A stretch of DNA of 38,425 nucleotides from Dehalococcoidia bacterium (GTDB lineage: Bacteria > Chloroflexota > Dehalococcoidia > UBA2979): contig WHSU01000031.1 in the NCBI GenBank assembly GCA_009379925.1, forward strand, positions 1 to 38,425, given 5' to 3'. This document shows positions 27,158-36,387 of the stretch, piece after piece. Made by a program: the position numbers and the translations under genes. Numbering within the stretch: position 1 is the first letter of the stretch; every line of letters begins with the position of its first letter. Below the pieces are notes generated by a model. That model worked only from the letters and a program-made list of their open reading frames with translations, had not been told where the DNA came from and searched no databases.

Positions 27158-27946
27158 CTACTCCTCGTCACCCGTGGCGACCGGGTGTTCCTCGTAGTGT
27201 GCCTCAATCGCCGTGGCGACGTCGCCTTTGTTCCACTCCGGGTCGATCTCGATGCCCAGGCGCTGGGCTTCGCTGTCCAGTTCCTCGCGCGTGTGTCGTT
27301 GCAGCGAGCCGCTCAGGCGCAACTCGGACTCCTGCGCGCCCACCGCGGTCGCGCCGCCGGCCACGTCCGCGCCAGCCGCCCCCAAGGCCGCGGCCTCCGG
27401 GGCCGCCTCGGCTGCCGCCTGCGGTCCCGTCGCGGGCCTCGAGGCGCGCGGGGCGGGGGCCGTGGCGGCCGTCGTCGCCTCGCGCTCGGCGCGCGCGGCG
27501 CTCTTGCGCGCGCGGCTGCCGGTGCCGGCGTTGAGCTGCGCCTCGTGCGGGTGCTCGCCGCCGGCGTAGACCTTCAGGTGCCGGAACAGCTCGCGGCCGC
27601 GCGAGTTGTGCGGCAGCATGCCCTTCACCGCGCGCTCGATGACGCGCCGGGGGTCCTTCTCCATCTGCTGCTCGAAGGTGCGCTCCTTCAGGCCGCCCGG
27701 ATATCCGCTGTGGCGGTAGTACACCTTCTGGCCGGCCTTCGCGCCCGTGATGGCCACGTCCTTCGCGTTGATGACGACGACGAAGTCGCCCATCGCCAGG
27801 TGCGGCTCGTAGGTGGGCTTGTGCTTGCCCAGGAGCAGGCGCGCCGCCTCGTTGGCCACGCGGCCCAGCGGGCGCCCACCAGCGTCCACCACGTGCCACG
27901 CGCGGTCCATCCGCTTCGCGCTCAACCGGAACGTCTTCGTCGTCAT
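27158..27946 (-). CDS. rplM: 50S ribosomal protein L13 with a long C-terminal extension
   Basis: 262 aa; ordinary L13 is about 142-150. Residues 1-140 are a complete L13 (WHVVDAGGRPLGRVANEAAR, GDFVVVINAKDVAITGAK, GMLPHNSRGRELFRHLKVYAG, EHPHEAQ). Residues 141-210 are an Ala/Pro/Gly-rich linker. Residues 212-253 (LSGSLQRHTREELDSEAQRL, GIEIDPEWNKGDVATAIEAH) look like a SAP/Rho-N (HeH-type) helix-loop-helix that could bind nucleic acid. The extension is in frame to the stop just before rpsI. It has the same high GC as its neighbours. Confidence 0.93.
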   Translation of the reverse strand: MTTKTFRLSAKRMDRAWHVVDAGGRPLGRVANEAARLLLGKHKPTYEPHLAMGDFVVVINAKDVAITGAKAGQKVYYRHSGYPGGLKERTFEQQMEKDPRRVIERAVKGMLPHNSRGRELFRHLKVYAGGEHPHEAQLNAGTGSRARKSAARAEREATTAATAPAPRASRPATGPQAAAEAAPEAAALGAAGADVAGGATAVGAQESELRLSGSLQRHTREELDSEAQRLGIEIDPEWNKGDVATAIEAHYEEHPVATGDEE

Positions 27947-27958
27947 GCTCGCCGTCCG

Positions 27959-28768
27959 TCAGTCTCGCTCGCGCCGCCGGGCTTGCCCGTCGCGCGGTCT
28001 CGCGCTTTCGTCCCACTCGATGGCCCCTGGCGCGTATCGCACCTCGGCCAGTGTCAGTCCCTGCGGCGGCGCGGCCGGCCCGACGCTGCCGGGCGGTCCC
28101 CCGACGAGCCCCGCGAAGTCCGCCGGGCTCGTGCGGCCGGTCCCCACGCGTTCCAGCGCGCCCACCGTGCGGCGCACCTGGTGCGGCAGGAACCCGCTCG
28201 CCTCCATCGTCACCTCGACGCGGTAGGCGCCACAGCGTCGCACCTCGCAACGCTCCAGCGACCGCACGGTCGAGTAGTCCGCCGGCACCGGTCCGCAGAA
28301 AGCGGCCCAGTCCGTCGGTGCGGAGGGCAGCAGCCGCGCCGCCTCCGCCATGGCGGCGTCATCCAGCGGATGCGCCACCTGCCAGGCCTGCCGCCGCCCG
28401 AGGGGAGCGCGTCCGCGCCCGTCCTCGATGCGGTACCGGTAGCGCCTCGACACCGCGTGCCTTCGCGGGTCGAAGTCCGGCGCGACCTCCGCTGCCCGGT
28501 GCACGGCCACGTCCCCAGGGAGGAAGTGGTTGAGTGCATCGCGACAGGTGGCCGCGCTGTACGCCGTTTCCGTGTCCAGCGTGGCCACCTGGCCCGTTGC
28601 GTGTACCCCGGCGTCGGTGCGGCCCGCGAAGGCCATCCGTCGCCGTTCGCCGGTGAAGCGCCGGACCGCTTCCTCCAGCGTGTCCTGGACCGTCCTCTGC
28701 TCCGCCTGCGATTGCAGGCCGGCGAAGTCGGTCCCGTCGTACTCCAGGAGCAGCGCGATCCGGCGCAT
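27959..28768 (-). CDS. truA: tRNA pseudouridine synthase A (positions 38-40)
   Basis: 269 aa. IALLLEYDGTDFAGLQSQ at the start and the catalytic AGRTDAGVHATGQVA with D52 identify TruA. FLPGDVAVHRAAEVAPDFDPR.A.SR.Y.Y and the C-terminal SGFLPHQVRRTVGALERVG are the other family blocks. Its place between rplQ and rplM is common in Gram-positives and Chloroflexota. Confidence 0.95.
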   Translation of the reverse strand: MRRIALLLEYDGTDFAGLQSQAEQRTVQDTLEEAVRRFTGERRRMAFAGRTDAGVHATGQVATLDTETAYSAATCRDALNHFLPGDVAVHRAAEVAPDFDPRRHAVSRRYRYRIEDGRGRAPLGRRQAWQVAHPLDDAAMAEAARLLPSAPTDWAAFCGPVPADYSTVRSLERCEVRRCGAYRVEVTMEASGFLPHQVRRTVGALERVGTGRTSPADFAGLVGGPPGSVGPAAPPQGLTLAEVRYAPGAIEWDESARPRDGQARRRERD

Positions 28769-28819
28769 CCGCTCCTCCCCTGGCCGCCGTCCGCACGCGG
28801 ATGGAAGCCGAGCGCCCTC

Positions 28820-29170
28820 CTAGACCAGTTCCAGCCGAGCGGTGGGCGCGGCGTCCCCGTTGCGCGGGCCGAGCTTCACCACGCGGGTGTAGCCGCCGGG
28901 GCGCTGCGCGTAGCGGGGCGCGATCTCCTCGAACAGCCGGTCCACGACCTTTGGGTCGTAGACGAAGGTGAGCGCCTGGCGGCGCGCATGCACCGTCCCG
29001 CGCTTGCCCAGCGTGACCATGCGGTCGACGAAACGGCGGGTCTCCTTCGCTCGCGCCTCCGTGGTCTGCACGTACCCGTGGTCGAGCACGGCAGTCGTCA
29101 GGTTGCGGAACATCGCCATCCGCTGTGCCGTCGGCATGTCAAAGCGACGGCCGGCCTTGCGGTGTCGCAT
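28820..29170 (-). CDS. rplQ: 50S ribosomal protein L17
   Basis: 116 aa. [24 protein letters not shown] is the L17 start (HRK..RKLGR....R.AL.RNL), and [18 protein letters not shown] and the final [11 protein letters not shown] complete it. It lies directly behind rpoA, as in most bacteria. Confidence 0.97.
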   Translation of the reverse strand: MRHRKAGRRFDMPTAQRMAMFRNLTTAVLDHGYVQTTEARAKETRRFVDRMVTLGKRGTVHARRQALTFVYDPKVVDRLFEEIAPRYAQRPGGYTRVVKLGPRNGDAAPTARLELV

Positions 29171-29247
29171 GTCCTGGCTCCTCGATCCTCACTCGCGCGC
29201 GACGGCCGCTGGATGGCGGCCGCCGCACCCGTCCCGTTGTCGGTCGC

Positions 29248-30333
29248 CTACTCCTGGTCGCGCCCAGCTTCTTTCAGCGCTTCCATGAGCGCCGCACCGA
29301 GCGCGCCGACTTCCTCGTCGTCGCCCTCGTCGCCTTCCGCTGCCGCCGCCTCCTCGTCCCGCGGGGCGCCCGAGGGCTGCTCCGCCACGGAGGAGCGGCG
29401 CGAGTCCACTCGCGGGGGCGGGAAGCCGGACTCGATCAGCTTGTCGCGCAGTTCCAGGTAGGACTTCTCGCCGAAGTTGCGGAGGGAGAGCAGTTCCTCC
29501 TCCGACTTCTCCAGCACGGCGCCCACGGTCATCAGGCCGGAGCGCTTCAGGCAGTTGTAGGCGCGCACGGAGAGGTCCAGTTGCTCGATGGCCATGTCGT
29601 AGCCCTCGAACGGCTGTGACTCCTCGGCGCGGGCCGGCTCCTCCTGCGACTCGGCGCGGCCCAGCTGCTGGAAGCCCAGGAGCTGGTCACGCAGCAGGGC
29701 GGAGGCCATGGAGACGGCCTGCTGGCCGTCCACGGTGCCGTCCGTCCAGACCTCCAGGTCCAGGCGGTCGAAGTTCGTGTCCTGTCCCACGCGGGTGTTG
29801 GACACCTTGTAGTTGACGCGCCGCACCGGGGTGAAGAGCGCGTCGACAGGGATCACGCCGATCGGCAAGCCCTCGCTGACGGTGGCGGGCAGGTAGCCGC
29901 GGCCGCTCTCCACGTTGAGGTCGACGACCAGCGACGCCTCCTTCGTGTCCAGCGTGGCCAGCCGCAGGTCCGGGTTCATGATCTCGTAGTCGGCCGTGGC
30001 CTGGATCTGGCCGGCGGTGACGTCGCCGGGGCCGGAGACCTCCAGGAACAGCCGCGCGGGGCGATCCGAGAAGGCCTGCAGCCGCACCTCCTTGAGGTTC
30101 AGTAGGAACTCGGTCACGTCCTCCTTCATCCCCGGTACGGTCGAGAACTCGTGCTCGACGCCCTCGATGCGGACGGACGTGATGGCGGCGCCGGGGAGCG
30201 AGGACAGCAGGACGCGTCGCAGGCCGTTGCCCAGCGTGGTGCCGAATCCGGGCTCGAGCGGCTCCGCGACAATGCGCGCGTAGTCGCCTTCTTCCGTCTC
30301 GATACGAATCTCTGGTTTCAGCAGGTCAGCCAA
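29248..30333 (-). CDS. rpoA: RNA polymerase alpha subunit
   Basis: 361 aa. N-terminal assembly domain (1-235) with ARIVAEPLEPGFGTTLGNGLRRVLLSSLPGAA and LRLATLDTKEASLVVDLNVE. C-terminal DNA/activator-binding domain (about 250-315) with LDLSVRAYNCLKRSGLMTVG and LLSLRNFGEKSYLELRDKLI. The last 40 residues are a Glu/Ala-rich acidic tail, longer than in E. coli (329 aa). It lies between rpsD and rplQ as expected. Confidence 0.97.
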   Translation of the reverse strand: MADLLKPEIRIETEEGDYARIVAEPLEPGFGTTLGNGLRRVLLSSLPGAAITSVRIEGVEHEFSTVPGMKEDVTEFLLNLKEVRLQAFSDRPARLFLEVSGPGDVTAGQIQATADYEIMNPDLRLATLDTKEASLVVDLNVESGRGYLPATVSEGLPIGVIPVDALFTPVRRVNYKVSNTRVGQDTNFDRLDLEVWTDGTVDGQQAVSMASALLRDQLLGFQQLGRAESQEEPARAEESQPFEGYDMAIEQLDLSVRAYNCLKRSGLMTVGAVLEKSEEELLSLRNFGEKSYLELRDKLIESGFPPPRVDSRRSSVAEQPSGAPRDEEAAAAEGDEGDDEEVGALGAALMEALKEAGRDQE

Positions 30334-30354
30334 AGGACACCTCTCACGCCCTCT

Positions 30355-30376
30355 CCTCCGCGGCCGGCCGCGGAGG
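30355..30376. other. Perfect palindrome between rpsD and rpoA
   Basis: CCTCCGCGGCC followed directly by its reverse complement GGCCGCGGAGG, 22 bp without mismatch. In the mRNA it would form a strong stem just before rpoA. It may attenuate or stabilise the transcript, or be a dispersed repeat. Confidence 0.45.
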
Positions 30377-30390
30377 GGGTGGGGCGCACA

Positions 30391-30999
30391 CTACCTGGAG
30401 TAGTACTCGACGATCGCGTTCGGATTGAAGTGCGGCTCCCAGTCCCCGGGACCCGGGTCCTGGATGATGCGCCCCTTCAGGCCGCCGCGGTCGATCTCGA
30501 GCCAGCCGGGGACGTCCCGGCCCTTGATTTCCTCCACGAGGATCTTCGCGTACTCGGAGCGCCGGCCACGGGCGGTGAGGCTGACCTCTTGCCCGGCCTT
30601 GACGCGCGCGCTGGGGACGTCCAGCTTGCGCTCGTCCACGGCTACGTGTCCGTGGGCGACGAGTTGCCGCGCCTGGTGGCGCGTGCTGGCGAAGCCCAGG
30701 CGGTAGACCACGTTGTCGAGCCGCTCTTCCAGCATCTGCATCAGGTTGTTGCCCGTGACGCCCGGCCGCTGGTTGGCGGTCTCGTAGTAGCCACGGAACT
30801 GCTTCTCCATGAGCCCATACGCGAAGCGCACCTTCTGCTTCTCGATGAGCTGCTGACCGCGGTCGGAGATCTTGCGCCGCCGGACCGGGCGAGGCCCGGG
30901 GGGGTTGGGGCGGCGAAAGATCGCGCACTTTGCCTTACCGCACAGCGAGACGCCGTAGCGGCGGCATTTGCGGCACTTGGGTCCGGTGTATCGGGCCAT
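30391..30999 (-). CDS. rpsD: 30S ribosomal protein S4, zinc-binding form
   Basis: 202 aa. The start MARYTGPKCRKCRRYG has C9, C12, C20 and C25, a zinc-binding (C+) version. The S4 RNA-binding domain reads LEERLDNVVYRLGFASTRHQARQLVAHGHVAVDE. The C-terminal NAIVEYYSR is typical. S4 nucleates 30S assembly and often represses its own operon. Confidence 0.97.
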   Translation of the reverse strand: MARYTGPKCRKCRRYGVSLCGKAKCAIFRRPNPPGPRPVRRRKISDRGQQLIEKQKVRFAYGLMEKQFRGYYETANQRPGVTGNNLMQMLEERLDNVVYRLGFASTRHQARQLVAHGHVAVDERKLDVPSARVKAGQEVSLTARGRRSEYAKILVEEIKGRDVPGWLEIDRGGLKGRIIQDPGPGDWEPHFNPNAIVEYYSR

Positions 31000-31014
31000 G
31001 CCTCGTGCTTCCTC

Positions 31015-31410
31015 CTAGTTCCGCGGCCGGCGGCGAGGCCGGCACCCGTTGTGCGGGATGGGTGTGACGTCGCGGATCGAGCTGACACGGACGCCCACGG
31101 TCTGCAACGCGCGGATGGCGGCCTCGCGGCCGGGGCCGGGGCCCTTCACGTAGACTTCCACCTCGCGCACGCCGTGCTCCATGGCGCGTTGCGCGGCGCC
31201 TTCCGCGGCCAGCTGGGCCGCGTACGGCGTGCTCTTGCGCGAGCCGGTGAAGCCGGCGCCACCCCCGCTGCCCCACGCCAGCACGTTGCCGTTCGGATCC
31301 GTGATCGTCACGATCGTGTTGTTGAACGTGGAAGTCACGTACATCCGGCCGCGCGGCACATTCTTGCGCTCGCGACGCCGGACGCGGGTCTGTTGCCTGC
31401 CTCGGCCCAT
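31015..31410 (-). CDS. rpsK: 30S ribosomal protein S11
   Basis: 131 aa. [43 protein letters not shown] and the end [20 protein letters not shown] are the S11 signatures. It is followed by rpsD after 15 bases. Confidence 0.97.
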   Translation of the reverse strand: MGRGRQQTRVRRRERKNVPRGRMYVTSTFNNTIVTITDPNGNVLAWGSGGGAGFTGSRKSTPYAAQLAAEGAAQRAMEHGVREVEVYVKGPGPGREAAIRALQTVGVRVSSIRDVTPIPHNGCRPRRRPRN

Positions 31411-31457
31411 CTACGGTCTCCGTCTACTCGTGCGACTCGTGCATGCCCGGATGCGCG

Positions 31458-31838
31458 CTACTTGCGGGCGGCCCGGCGCTTGCCCGCCACCGTCCGGCGC
31501 GCACCGCGCCGCGTCCGTGCGTTGGTCTTCGTGCGCTGCCCGCGCACCGGGAGGCCACGGCGGTGCCGCTGGCCCCGGTAGCAGTTGATTTCGATCAACC
31601 GCTGGATGTTCTGGCGCACCTCGCGGCGCAGGTCACCTTCGACGATGTGCTCGCCCTCGATGACGGCGCGCAGGCGTACCACCTCATCGTCCGTCAGGTC
31701 CCGCACCATGCGGTCCGTCTGGATGTTGGTCTGCGCCAGGATCAGCTTCGCCTTCGGGAAGCCGATGCCGTAGATGTACGGCAGCGAGAACAGCACCTGC
31801 TTGTCGCGCGGGATGTCCACGCCGGCGATACGCGCCAT
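31458..31838 (-). CDS. rpsM: 30S ribosomal protein S13
   Basis: 126 aa. [26 protein letters not shown], a middle helix [17 protein letters not shown] and the basic tail [23 protein letters not shown] identify S13, which contacts the 50S subunit and P-site tRNA. rpmJ lies just upstream. Confidence 0.97.
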   Translation of the reverse strand: MARIAGVDIPRDKQVLFSLPYIYGIGFPKAKLILAQTNIQTDRMVRDLTDDEVVRLRAVIEGEHIVEGDLRREVRQNIQRLIEINCYRGQRHRRGLPVRGQRTKTNARTRRGARRTVAGKRRAARK

Positions 31839-31848
31839 GAGGCCGCTC

Positions 31849-31962
31849 CTAGCCCTGCCGCTGCTTGTGCCGCTTGATTGAGCAGATCACGCGCAGCGTC
31901 CCATGACGCCGGATGATCTGGCAGCGGTCGCAGCGACGCTTGATCGATGCCGATACCTTCAT
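31849..31962 (-). CDS. rpmJ: 50S ribosomal protein L36, zinc-binding form
   Basis: 37 aa, easily missed because of its size. ATG 31962 to TAG 31849 reads [20 protein letters not shown] then [17 protein letters not shown]. The zinc ligands C11, C14, C27 and H32 are all present (C+ form). It sits between infA and rpsM, ten bases before rpsM. Confidence 0.95.
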   Translation of the reverse strand: MKVSASIKRRCDRCQIIRRHGTLRVICSIKRHKQRQG

Positions 31963-32001
31963 CGTCCGTCTCTCGTCTGGCCCGAGGCCGTTCGCCCCGC
32001 C

Positions 32002-32262
32002 TTAGCGGAAGCGGTAGGTGATGCGGCCGCGGCTGAGGTCATAGGGGCTCAGTTCTACCAGCACCCGGTCTCCCAGCAGGATCCGGATATAGTTCATCCG
32101 CATCCGCCCCGAGATTCCGGCCAGTACGTGGTGACCGTTGGCCAGCTCGACATCGAACATAGCGTTCGGCCGGGCCTCCTTGATCACGCCCTCGACCTCG
32201 ATGACCTCTTTCTTCTTCTCCCGCGGCCCCCGAGGCCCGCGCGACTTTCGTCCTCTGCCCAT
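32002..32262 (-). CDS. infA: Translation initiation factor IF-1
   Basis: 86 aa. The OB-fold core (17-86) has [42 protein letters not shown] and ends [12 protein letters not shown]. The first 16 residues ([17 protein letters not shown]) form a very basic extension not found in the usual 72-residue IF-1. No in-frame start lies closer to the core, so the extension seems real. It follows map by 20 bases. Confidence 0.95.
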   Translation of the reverse strand: MGRGRKSRGPRGPREKKKEVIEVEGVIKEARPNAMFDVELANGHHVLAGISGRMRMNYIRILLGDRVLVELSPYDLSRGRITYRFR

Positions 32263-32282
32263 GAGCGCTCCTCTCTACCGCA

Positions 32283-33047
32283 TCACTCGTCGATGCGGGT
32301 GAGGATCTCCGGGCCACCCTCAGTAATCGCGACGGTCTCCTCGAAGTGCGCCGACAGGTTGCCGTCGCGCATGGAGACCGTCCACCGGTCCCGCTCCTCG
32401 TAGGTCGCCGGGTGACCGATCGCCAGCATCGGCTCCAGTGCGAGCACCATCCCGGCCTTCAGCTTGTAGCCGGTGCCGGGACGGCCCTTGTTCGGGATGT
32501 GGGGCTCTTCGTGCATGTTCCGCCCCACCCCGTGGCCACCGTAGCCATCGATGATCCCGTAGCCCTCGGCACGTGCGCCGATGGCATACGAGATGTCACC
32601 CAGATGGTTTCCCACCCGGGCAGCCTCGATGCCGGCCCAGAGCGCCTCCTCGGTCGCGCGTATCAGTTCACGCACCTCCTCGGAGACTTCGCCGACGGCG
32701 ACAGTGAACGCCGCGTCGGAGACGTAGCCCTGGTATGTAACCCCCAGGTCGATGCTGACGATATCCCCTTCTTGCAGCACACGGTCCGTTGGGATGCCGT
32801 GCACCAATTGTTCGTTGACTGAGAAGCAGATCGCGCCCGGGTAGGGCGGCTGCCCGTGCGCCGTGTACCCCTCGAACGTCGGCTCGCCTCCCCGCTCGGC
32901 CATCGCCTCACGGGCGATCTGGTCGAGGTCGAGGCCGGTGACCCCCGGCCGGACGGCGGCACGCAACAGCGCGCGCACCTGGGCGTTGATCCGGCCGGCT
33001 TGCCGCATCAACTCCAGTTCCGCCGGAGACTTCAGCACGACGGACAT
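32283..33047 (-). CDS. map: Methionine aminopeptidase type I
   Basis: 254 aa. Removes the initiator methionine. Metal-binding residues sit in SIDLGVTYQGYVSDAAFTVAVG (two Asp), YGGHGVGRNMHEEPHIPN (His), LALEPM (Glu) and HFEETVAITEGG (Glu). The ELMRQAGRINAQVR start is typical of the short type Ia enzymes. It lies six bases after adk in the conserved secY-adk-map-infA order. Confidence 0.96.
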   Translation of the reverse strand: MSVVLKSPAELELMRQAGRINAQVRALLRAAVRPGVTGLDLDQIAREAMAERGGEPTFEGYTAHGQPPYPGAICFSVNEQLVHGIPTDRVLQEGDIVSIDLGVTYQGYVSDAAFTVAVGEVSEEVRELIRATEEALWAGIEAARVGNHLGDISYAIGARAEGYGIIDGYGGHGVGRNMHEEPHIPNKGRPGTGYKLKAGMVLALEPMLAIGHPATYEERDRWTVSMRDGNLSAHFEETVAITEGGPEILTRIDE

Positions 33048-33053
33048 ACTATG

Positions 33054-33722
33054 TTACGCCTTCTCGCGCGCTGACTGCACCCCGGCCAGCTCATCGAGCA
33101 GGCGCGTGGTGATCGAGGTGGGGTCGCCCGTCCCGTCCACCTCGTGCAGTTTGCCCGCGCGGCGATAGTACCCGGCCAGGGCTTCCGTCCACTCGCGGTT
33201 GGTGTCCAGGCGCGCCCGCACTGTGTCCGGGCGGTCGTCTTCGCGCTGCGTGAGGGCCGTGCCGTCCAGGTCACAGACTCCCGCTTGCTTCGGCGGACTC
33301 GTCTGTTCGTGGTAAATCGCACCACATTGGGCGCAGGTCCAGCGGCCGGTCAGCCGCGCCATCAGGTCCGCCTCCGGCACCTGGATGTACAGCACCGCAT
33401 CGATGGCCTCGTCGCGGGCCTCGAGCACCTGGTCCAGCGCCTCCGCCTGCGGGATGGTGCGCGGGAAGCCGTCCAGCATGAAGCCCAGGGACGCGTCCGG
33501 CTTCGAGATGCGTTCGAGCAGCATGCCGATCGTCACCTCGTCCGGCACGAGCTTGCCGGCGGACATGAACTCCTGCGCGCGCCTGCCCAGCTCGGTGCCC
33601 TCCGCCGAGGCCTGACGGAACATGTCGCCGGTGGAGATGTGGAGGAGTCCCAGGCGCTCCGCAAGCACCTTCGCCTGCGTACCCTTGCCGGCGCCGGGCA
33701 GCCCGAGCAGGATCAGCCGCAT
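33054..33722 (-). CDS. adk: Adenylate kinase with zinc LID
   Basis: 222 aa. RLILLGLPGAGKGTQAKVLAE is the P-loop, HISTGDMFRQA binds AMP, GFMLDGFPRTIPQAEALD is the DGFPR motif. The LID (about 125-165) has CAQCGAIYHEQ and, further on, GVCDLDGTAL, giving three Cys and one Asp as a zinc site, as in Gram-positive enzymes. ATG 33722 shares one base with the secY stop. Confidence 0.96.
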   Translation of the reverse strand: MRLILLGLPGAGKGTQAKVLAERLGLLHISTGDMFRQASAEGTELGRRAQEFMSAGKLVPDEVTIGMLLERISKPDASLGFMLDGFPRTIPQAEALDQVLEARDEAIDAVLYIQVPEADLMARLTGRWTCAQCGAIYHEQTSPPKQAGVCDLDGTALTQREDDRPDTVRARLDTNREWTEALAGYYRRAGKLHEVDGTGDPTSITTRLLDELAGVQSAREKA

Positions 33723-35068
33723 CAGGAAATGAACCCTTCGTAGTTGCGCATCATCATCTGCGCCTCGATCTGGCGCATCGTATCGAGCACGACGCCGACG
33801 ACGATGAGCAGGCCGGCGGCGCTGATCTGGAGCGCCTGCACGTTGGTCAGTGCCGTCGCGAAGAACGGCACGATGGCGACGAAGCCCAGGAAGAGGGCGC
33901 CACCCCACGTGATGCGGACCAGCACCCGCGTGATGTACTCCTGCGTCGGCCGCCCCGGTCTGATGCCGGGGATGAAGCCACCCTGACGCTGGAGGTTCTC
34001 CGCCAGGTTCTGCTGGGAGAACACCACCATGGTGTAGAAGAACGTGAAGATCACCACCAGCAGGAACGTCCCGACCCAGTACATCAGCCCGGTAGGCGAC
34101 AGCGCCGTCTGGAAGAACTCCGCCACGTTCGTCAGCCACCCCACGTCCGAGGTCTGCGCGACGAACTGCGCGAGCACCGGGGGGAAGATCATGATCGAGG
34201 TGGCGAAGATCAGCGGGATCATGCCCGCGCTGTTGACCCGCAGCGGGATGTGCGACTGCCCTTGCTGCCGGTACATGCGGCCGCCTCGGAAGGTCGAGCG
34301 CGCGTACTGGACGGGGATCCGCCGCTGGGCCTCCTGGAACAGCACGATCAGCGCGACGATCACGACCGCGATCACGACGAGCAGGACGATGCCACCGATG
34401 GCGGCGCCGGTGCCCGTCAGGACGCCTCGGCCGATCAGGCTGGGCAGGCCCGCTACGATGCCGCCGAGGATCAGCAGCGAGATGCCGTTGCCGATGCCCC
34501 GCTCCGAGATCAGCTCGCCGAGCCACACGAGGAACATCGTCCCGGCCACCATCGACATCAGCGTGGCCACCGTGGTGATGGCCTGGCCGCCGCCGAAGCC
34601 GATCTGGCTGACGCCGCCCAGTTGCTGGATCAACAACAGCTGGGCGTAGCCCTGGAACGCGGCCAGCGGGACCGTCATCCAGTGCGTGTACATCTGGATC
34701 TTGTTGCGACCGGCCTCACCCTCCTGCTGTAGCTGCTGCAAACGGGGGATCAGAGGGGTCCCGAGCTGCATCACGATGGTCGCCGTGATGTACGGGTAGA
34801 CGCCGAGCGCCGCCACCGAGAGGTTCTGCAACGCGCCGCCGGAGAAGATGTCCAGGAAGCCGAGGATCGCGTTGTTGTCGAACGTCTGCTGTAGCGCCTC
34901 GCGCTCCACGCCGGGCACGGGGATGTGCGCGACGAAGCGGAAGACCAGCAGCATACCCAGCGCGAACAGGATCTTCGCGCGGACGTCCGGCTGCGAGAAC
35001 GCGTCGATGCCCGCCTGCAACAGTTGCGGGCGGGAGCGGGTGGTGCGTGGCGTGCTCTGCTGAGCCAT
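33722..35068 (-). CDS. secY: Preprotein translocase subunit SecY
   Basis: 448 aa with ten predicted membrane helices. FRFVAHIPVPGVEREALQQ, FLDIFSGGALQNLSVAALGVYPYITATIVMQL (the plug and helix 2 area), SERGIGNGISLLILGGIVAGLP, RGGRMYRQQGQSHIPLRVNSAGMIPLIFA and GFIPGIRPGRPTQEYITRVL are diagnostic. It forms the protein-conducting channel. Place between rplO and adk is standard. Confidence 0.97.
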   Translation of the reverse strand: MAQQSTPRTTRSRPQLLQAGIDAFSQPDVRAKILFALGMLLVFRFVAHIPVPGVEREALQQTFDNNAILGFLDIFSGGALQNLSVAALGVYPYITATIVMQLGTPLIPRLQQLQQEGEAGRNKIQMYTHWMTVPLAAFQGYAQLLLIQQLGGVSQIGFGGGQAITTVATLMSMVAGTMFLVWLGELISERGIGNGISLLILGGIVAGLPSLIGRGVLTGTGAAIGGIVLLVVIAVVIVALIVLFQEAQRRIPVQYARSTFRGGRMYRQQGQSHIPLRVNSAGMIPLIFATSIMIFPPVLAQFVAQTSDVGWLTNVAEFFQTALSPTGLMYWVGTFLLVVIFTFFYTMVVFSQQNLAENLQRQGGFIPGIRPGRPTQEYITRVLVRITWGGALFLGFVAIVPFFATALTNVQALQISAAGLLIVVGVVLDTMRQIEAQMMMRNYEGFIS

Positions 35069-35092
35069 GCGGGTCGCCCGTCTACCTTCTGG

Positions 35093-35632
35093 TTAGTCCT
35101 GCGCCGGCTCGGCCGCGGGGGCCGCCGCCGGAGCGGCCGCCTCCTGCGCCTTGCGCCGGTGCACTCGATTGCGCACGCGCTTCTCGGCCGGCGCCAGCTC
35201 CTCGAAGGAGCCGCCCGCCGCCGTGATCGCCTGCTTCGCCGCCTCGGAGAGCCGAGGCGCGCGCACGGTCAGCGCGTGCGCCAGCTCACCGCGCGCGAGC
35301 ACCTTGAACGGCTCGTTGGCGTCCGAGATCAGCCGCACGGCCGCGAGCGCGTCCGCATCCACGACCGAGCCGGCCGGGAAACGGTCGACCAGGTCCGCCA
35401 GGTTCACCGCCTGGAACTCCACGCGCAGGGCGTTCTTGAATCCGCGCAGACGCGGCAGCCGCCGCACCATCGGGATCTGGCCACCCTCGAAGCCCGGGCG
35501 CACGCTGCCGCGCGCCTTCTGGCCCTTGCGGCCGCGGCCCGCGTACGTGCCGGTGCCGGAGCCCGGCCCGCGGCCTACGCGCTTGCGCGCGTGCTTCGCG
35601 CCCTTCGCCTGTCGAATCGTGTGTTGGTCCAC
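35093..35632 (-). CDS. rplO: 50S ribosomal protein L15
   Basis: 179 aa. AKHARKRVGRGPGSGTGTYAGRGRKGQKARGS is the L15 start and GFEGGQIPMVRRLPRLRGF the next block. The C-terminus (150-179) is an Ala/Pro/Glu tail longer than usual (L15 is about 145-150). It follows rpmD with no gap. Confidence 0.97.
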   Translation of the reverse strand: MDQHTIRQAKGAKHARKRVGRGPGSGTGTYAGRGRKGQKARGSVRPGFEGGQIPMVRRLPRLRGFKNALRVEFQAVNLADLVDRFPAGSVVDADALAAVRLISDANEPFKVLARGELAHALTVRAPRLSEAAKQAITAAGGSFEELAPAEKRVRNRVHRRKAQEAAAPAAAPAAEPAQD

Positions 35633-35818
35633 TTAGCGGACCTCCTCCACCGTCACCAGGTGCCGGACCTTGCGGACCATGCCGCGGAGGCTCGGCGTGT
35701 CCGGTTGCTCCACGCTCTGGTGCAGCTTGTGCAGGCCCAGCGCACGGATCGTCGCCTTCTGGTCCTTCGCGTAGCCGATCGCGGACTTCGTCCACGTGAT
35801 CTTCAGTGTCTCAGCCAT
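35633..35818 (-). CDS. rpmD: 50S ribosomal protein L30
   Basis: 61 aa. [56 protein letters not shown] is L30 throughout (split here: [20 protein letters not shown] then the LHK..Q....P...GM..KV block). ATG 35818 is chosen to match family starts; a GTG at 35824, overlapping the rpsE stop, would add two residues and has the better-spaced AGGG. Confidence 0.95.
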   Translation of the reverse strand: MAETLKITWTKSAIGYAKDQKATIRALGLHKLHQSVEQPDTPSLRGMVRKVRHLVTVEEVR

Positions 35819-35820
35819 GG

Positions 35821-36387
35821 TCACGCCGACCCTGCCGCAAGCGCCAGCCGGGCGGCCCGCGCGGCCTCCGGAGGCCGCAGCGACTTCAGCCCGTCCACGG
35901 TCGCGCGCACCACGTTCACCGGGTTGTTGGAACCCAGGGACTTGGTCAACACGTCCGTGACCCCGGCGGCCTCCATCACGGCGCGCACCGCGCCGCCCGC
36001 GATCAGGCCCGTACCGGGCGAAGCCGGCCGCATCACCACCTGTGACGCCTTAAAGCGCGCCACGGTCTCGTGCACGATGGTCCCGTCCCGCATGGGTACG
36101 CGGAACATGGTGCGACGGGCGATCACGCCGCCCTTGCGGATGGCCTCCGGCACCTCGTTGGCGCGGCCCATGCCAAAGCCCACGCGGCCCTGGCCGTCGC
36201 CGACGACCACGATCGCGGTGAACGAGAAGCGCCGCCCGCCCTTCACCACCTTCGCCACGCGGTTGATGAAGACGACCTTCTCGATGAACTCCGGCCCGTC
36301 GTCCTCTTCGCCGCGACGGCGGTCCCGACGTGGCCCGCGGCCACCGTCGCGTCCACCGCGACCGCGCCCGCCTCCTTGCTGCACCAT
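35821..36387 (-). CDS. rpsE: 30S ribosomal protein S5
   Basis: 188 aa. After a Gly/Arg/Asp-rich extension (1-33) comes [47 protein letters not shown], the S5 double-stranded RNA-binding domain, then [39 protein letters not shown]5 supports decoding accuracy. Its start overlaps the rplR stop by one base. Confidence 0.97.
   Translation of the reverse strand: MVQQGGGRGRGGRDGGRGPRRDRRRGEEDDGPEFIEKVVFINRVAKVVKGGRRFSFTAIVVVGDGQGRVGFGMGRANEVPEAIRKGGVIARRTMFRVPMRDGTIVHETVARFKASQVVMRPASPGTGLIAGGAVRAVMEAAGVTDVLTKSLGSNNPVNVVRATVDGLKSLRPPEAARAARLALAAGSA

Noticed and set aside
26909..29461. 850-codon open frame on the plus strand across rpsI, rplM, truA and rplQ
   Set aside because: It is an antisense shadow produced by high GC; its translation is Arg/Ala/His-rich without any family, while the minus strand carries four clear genes.
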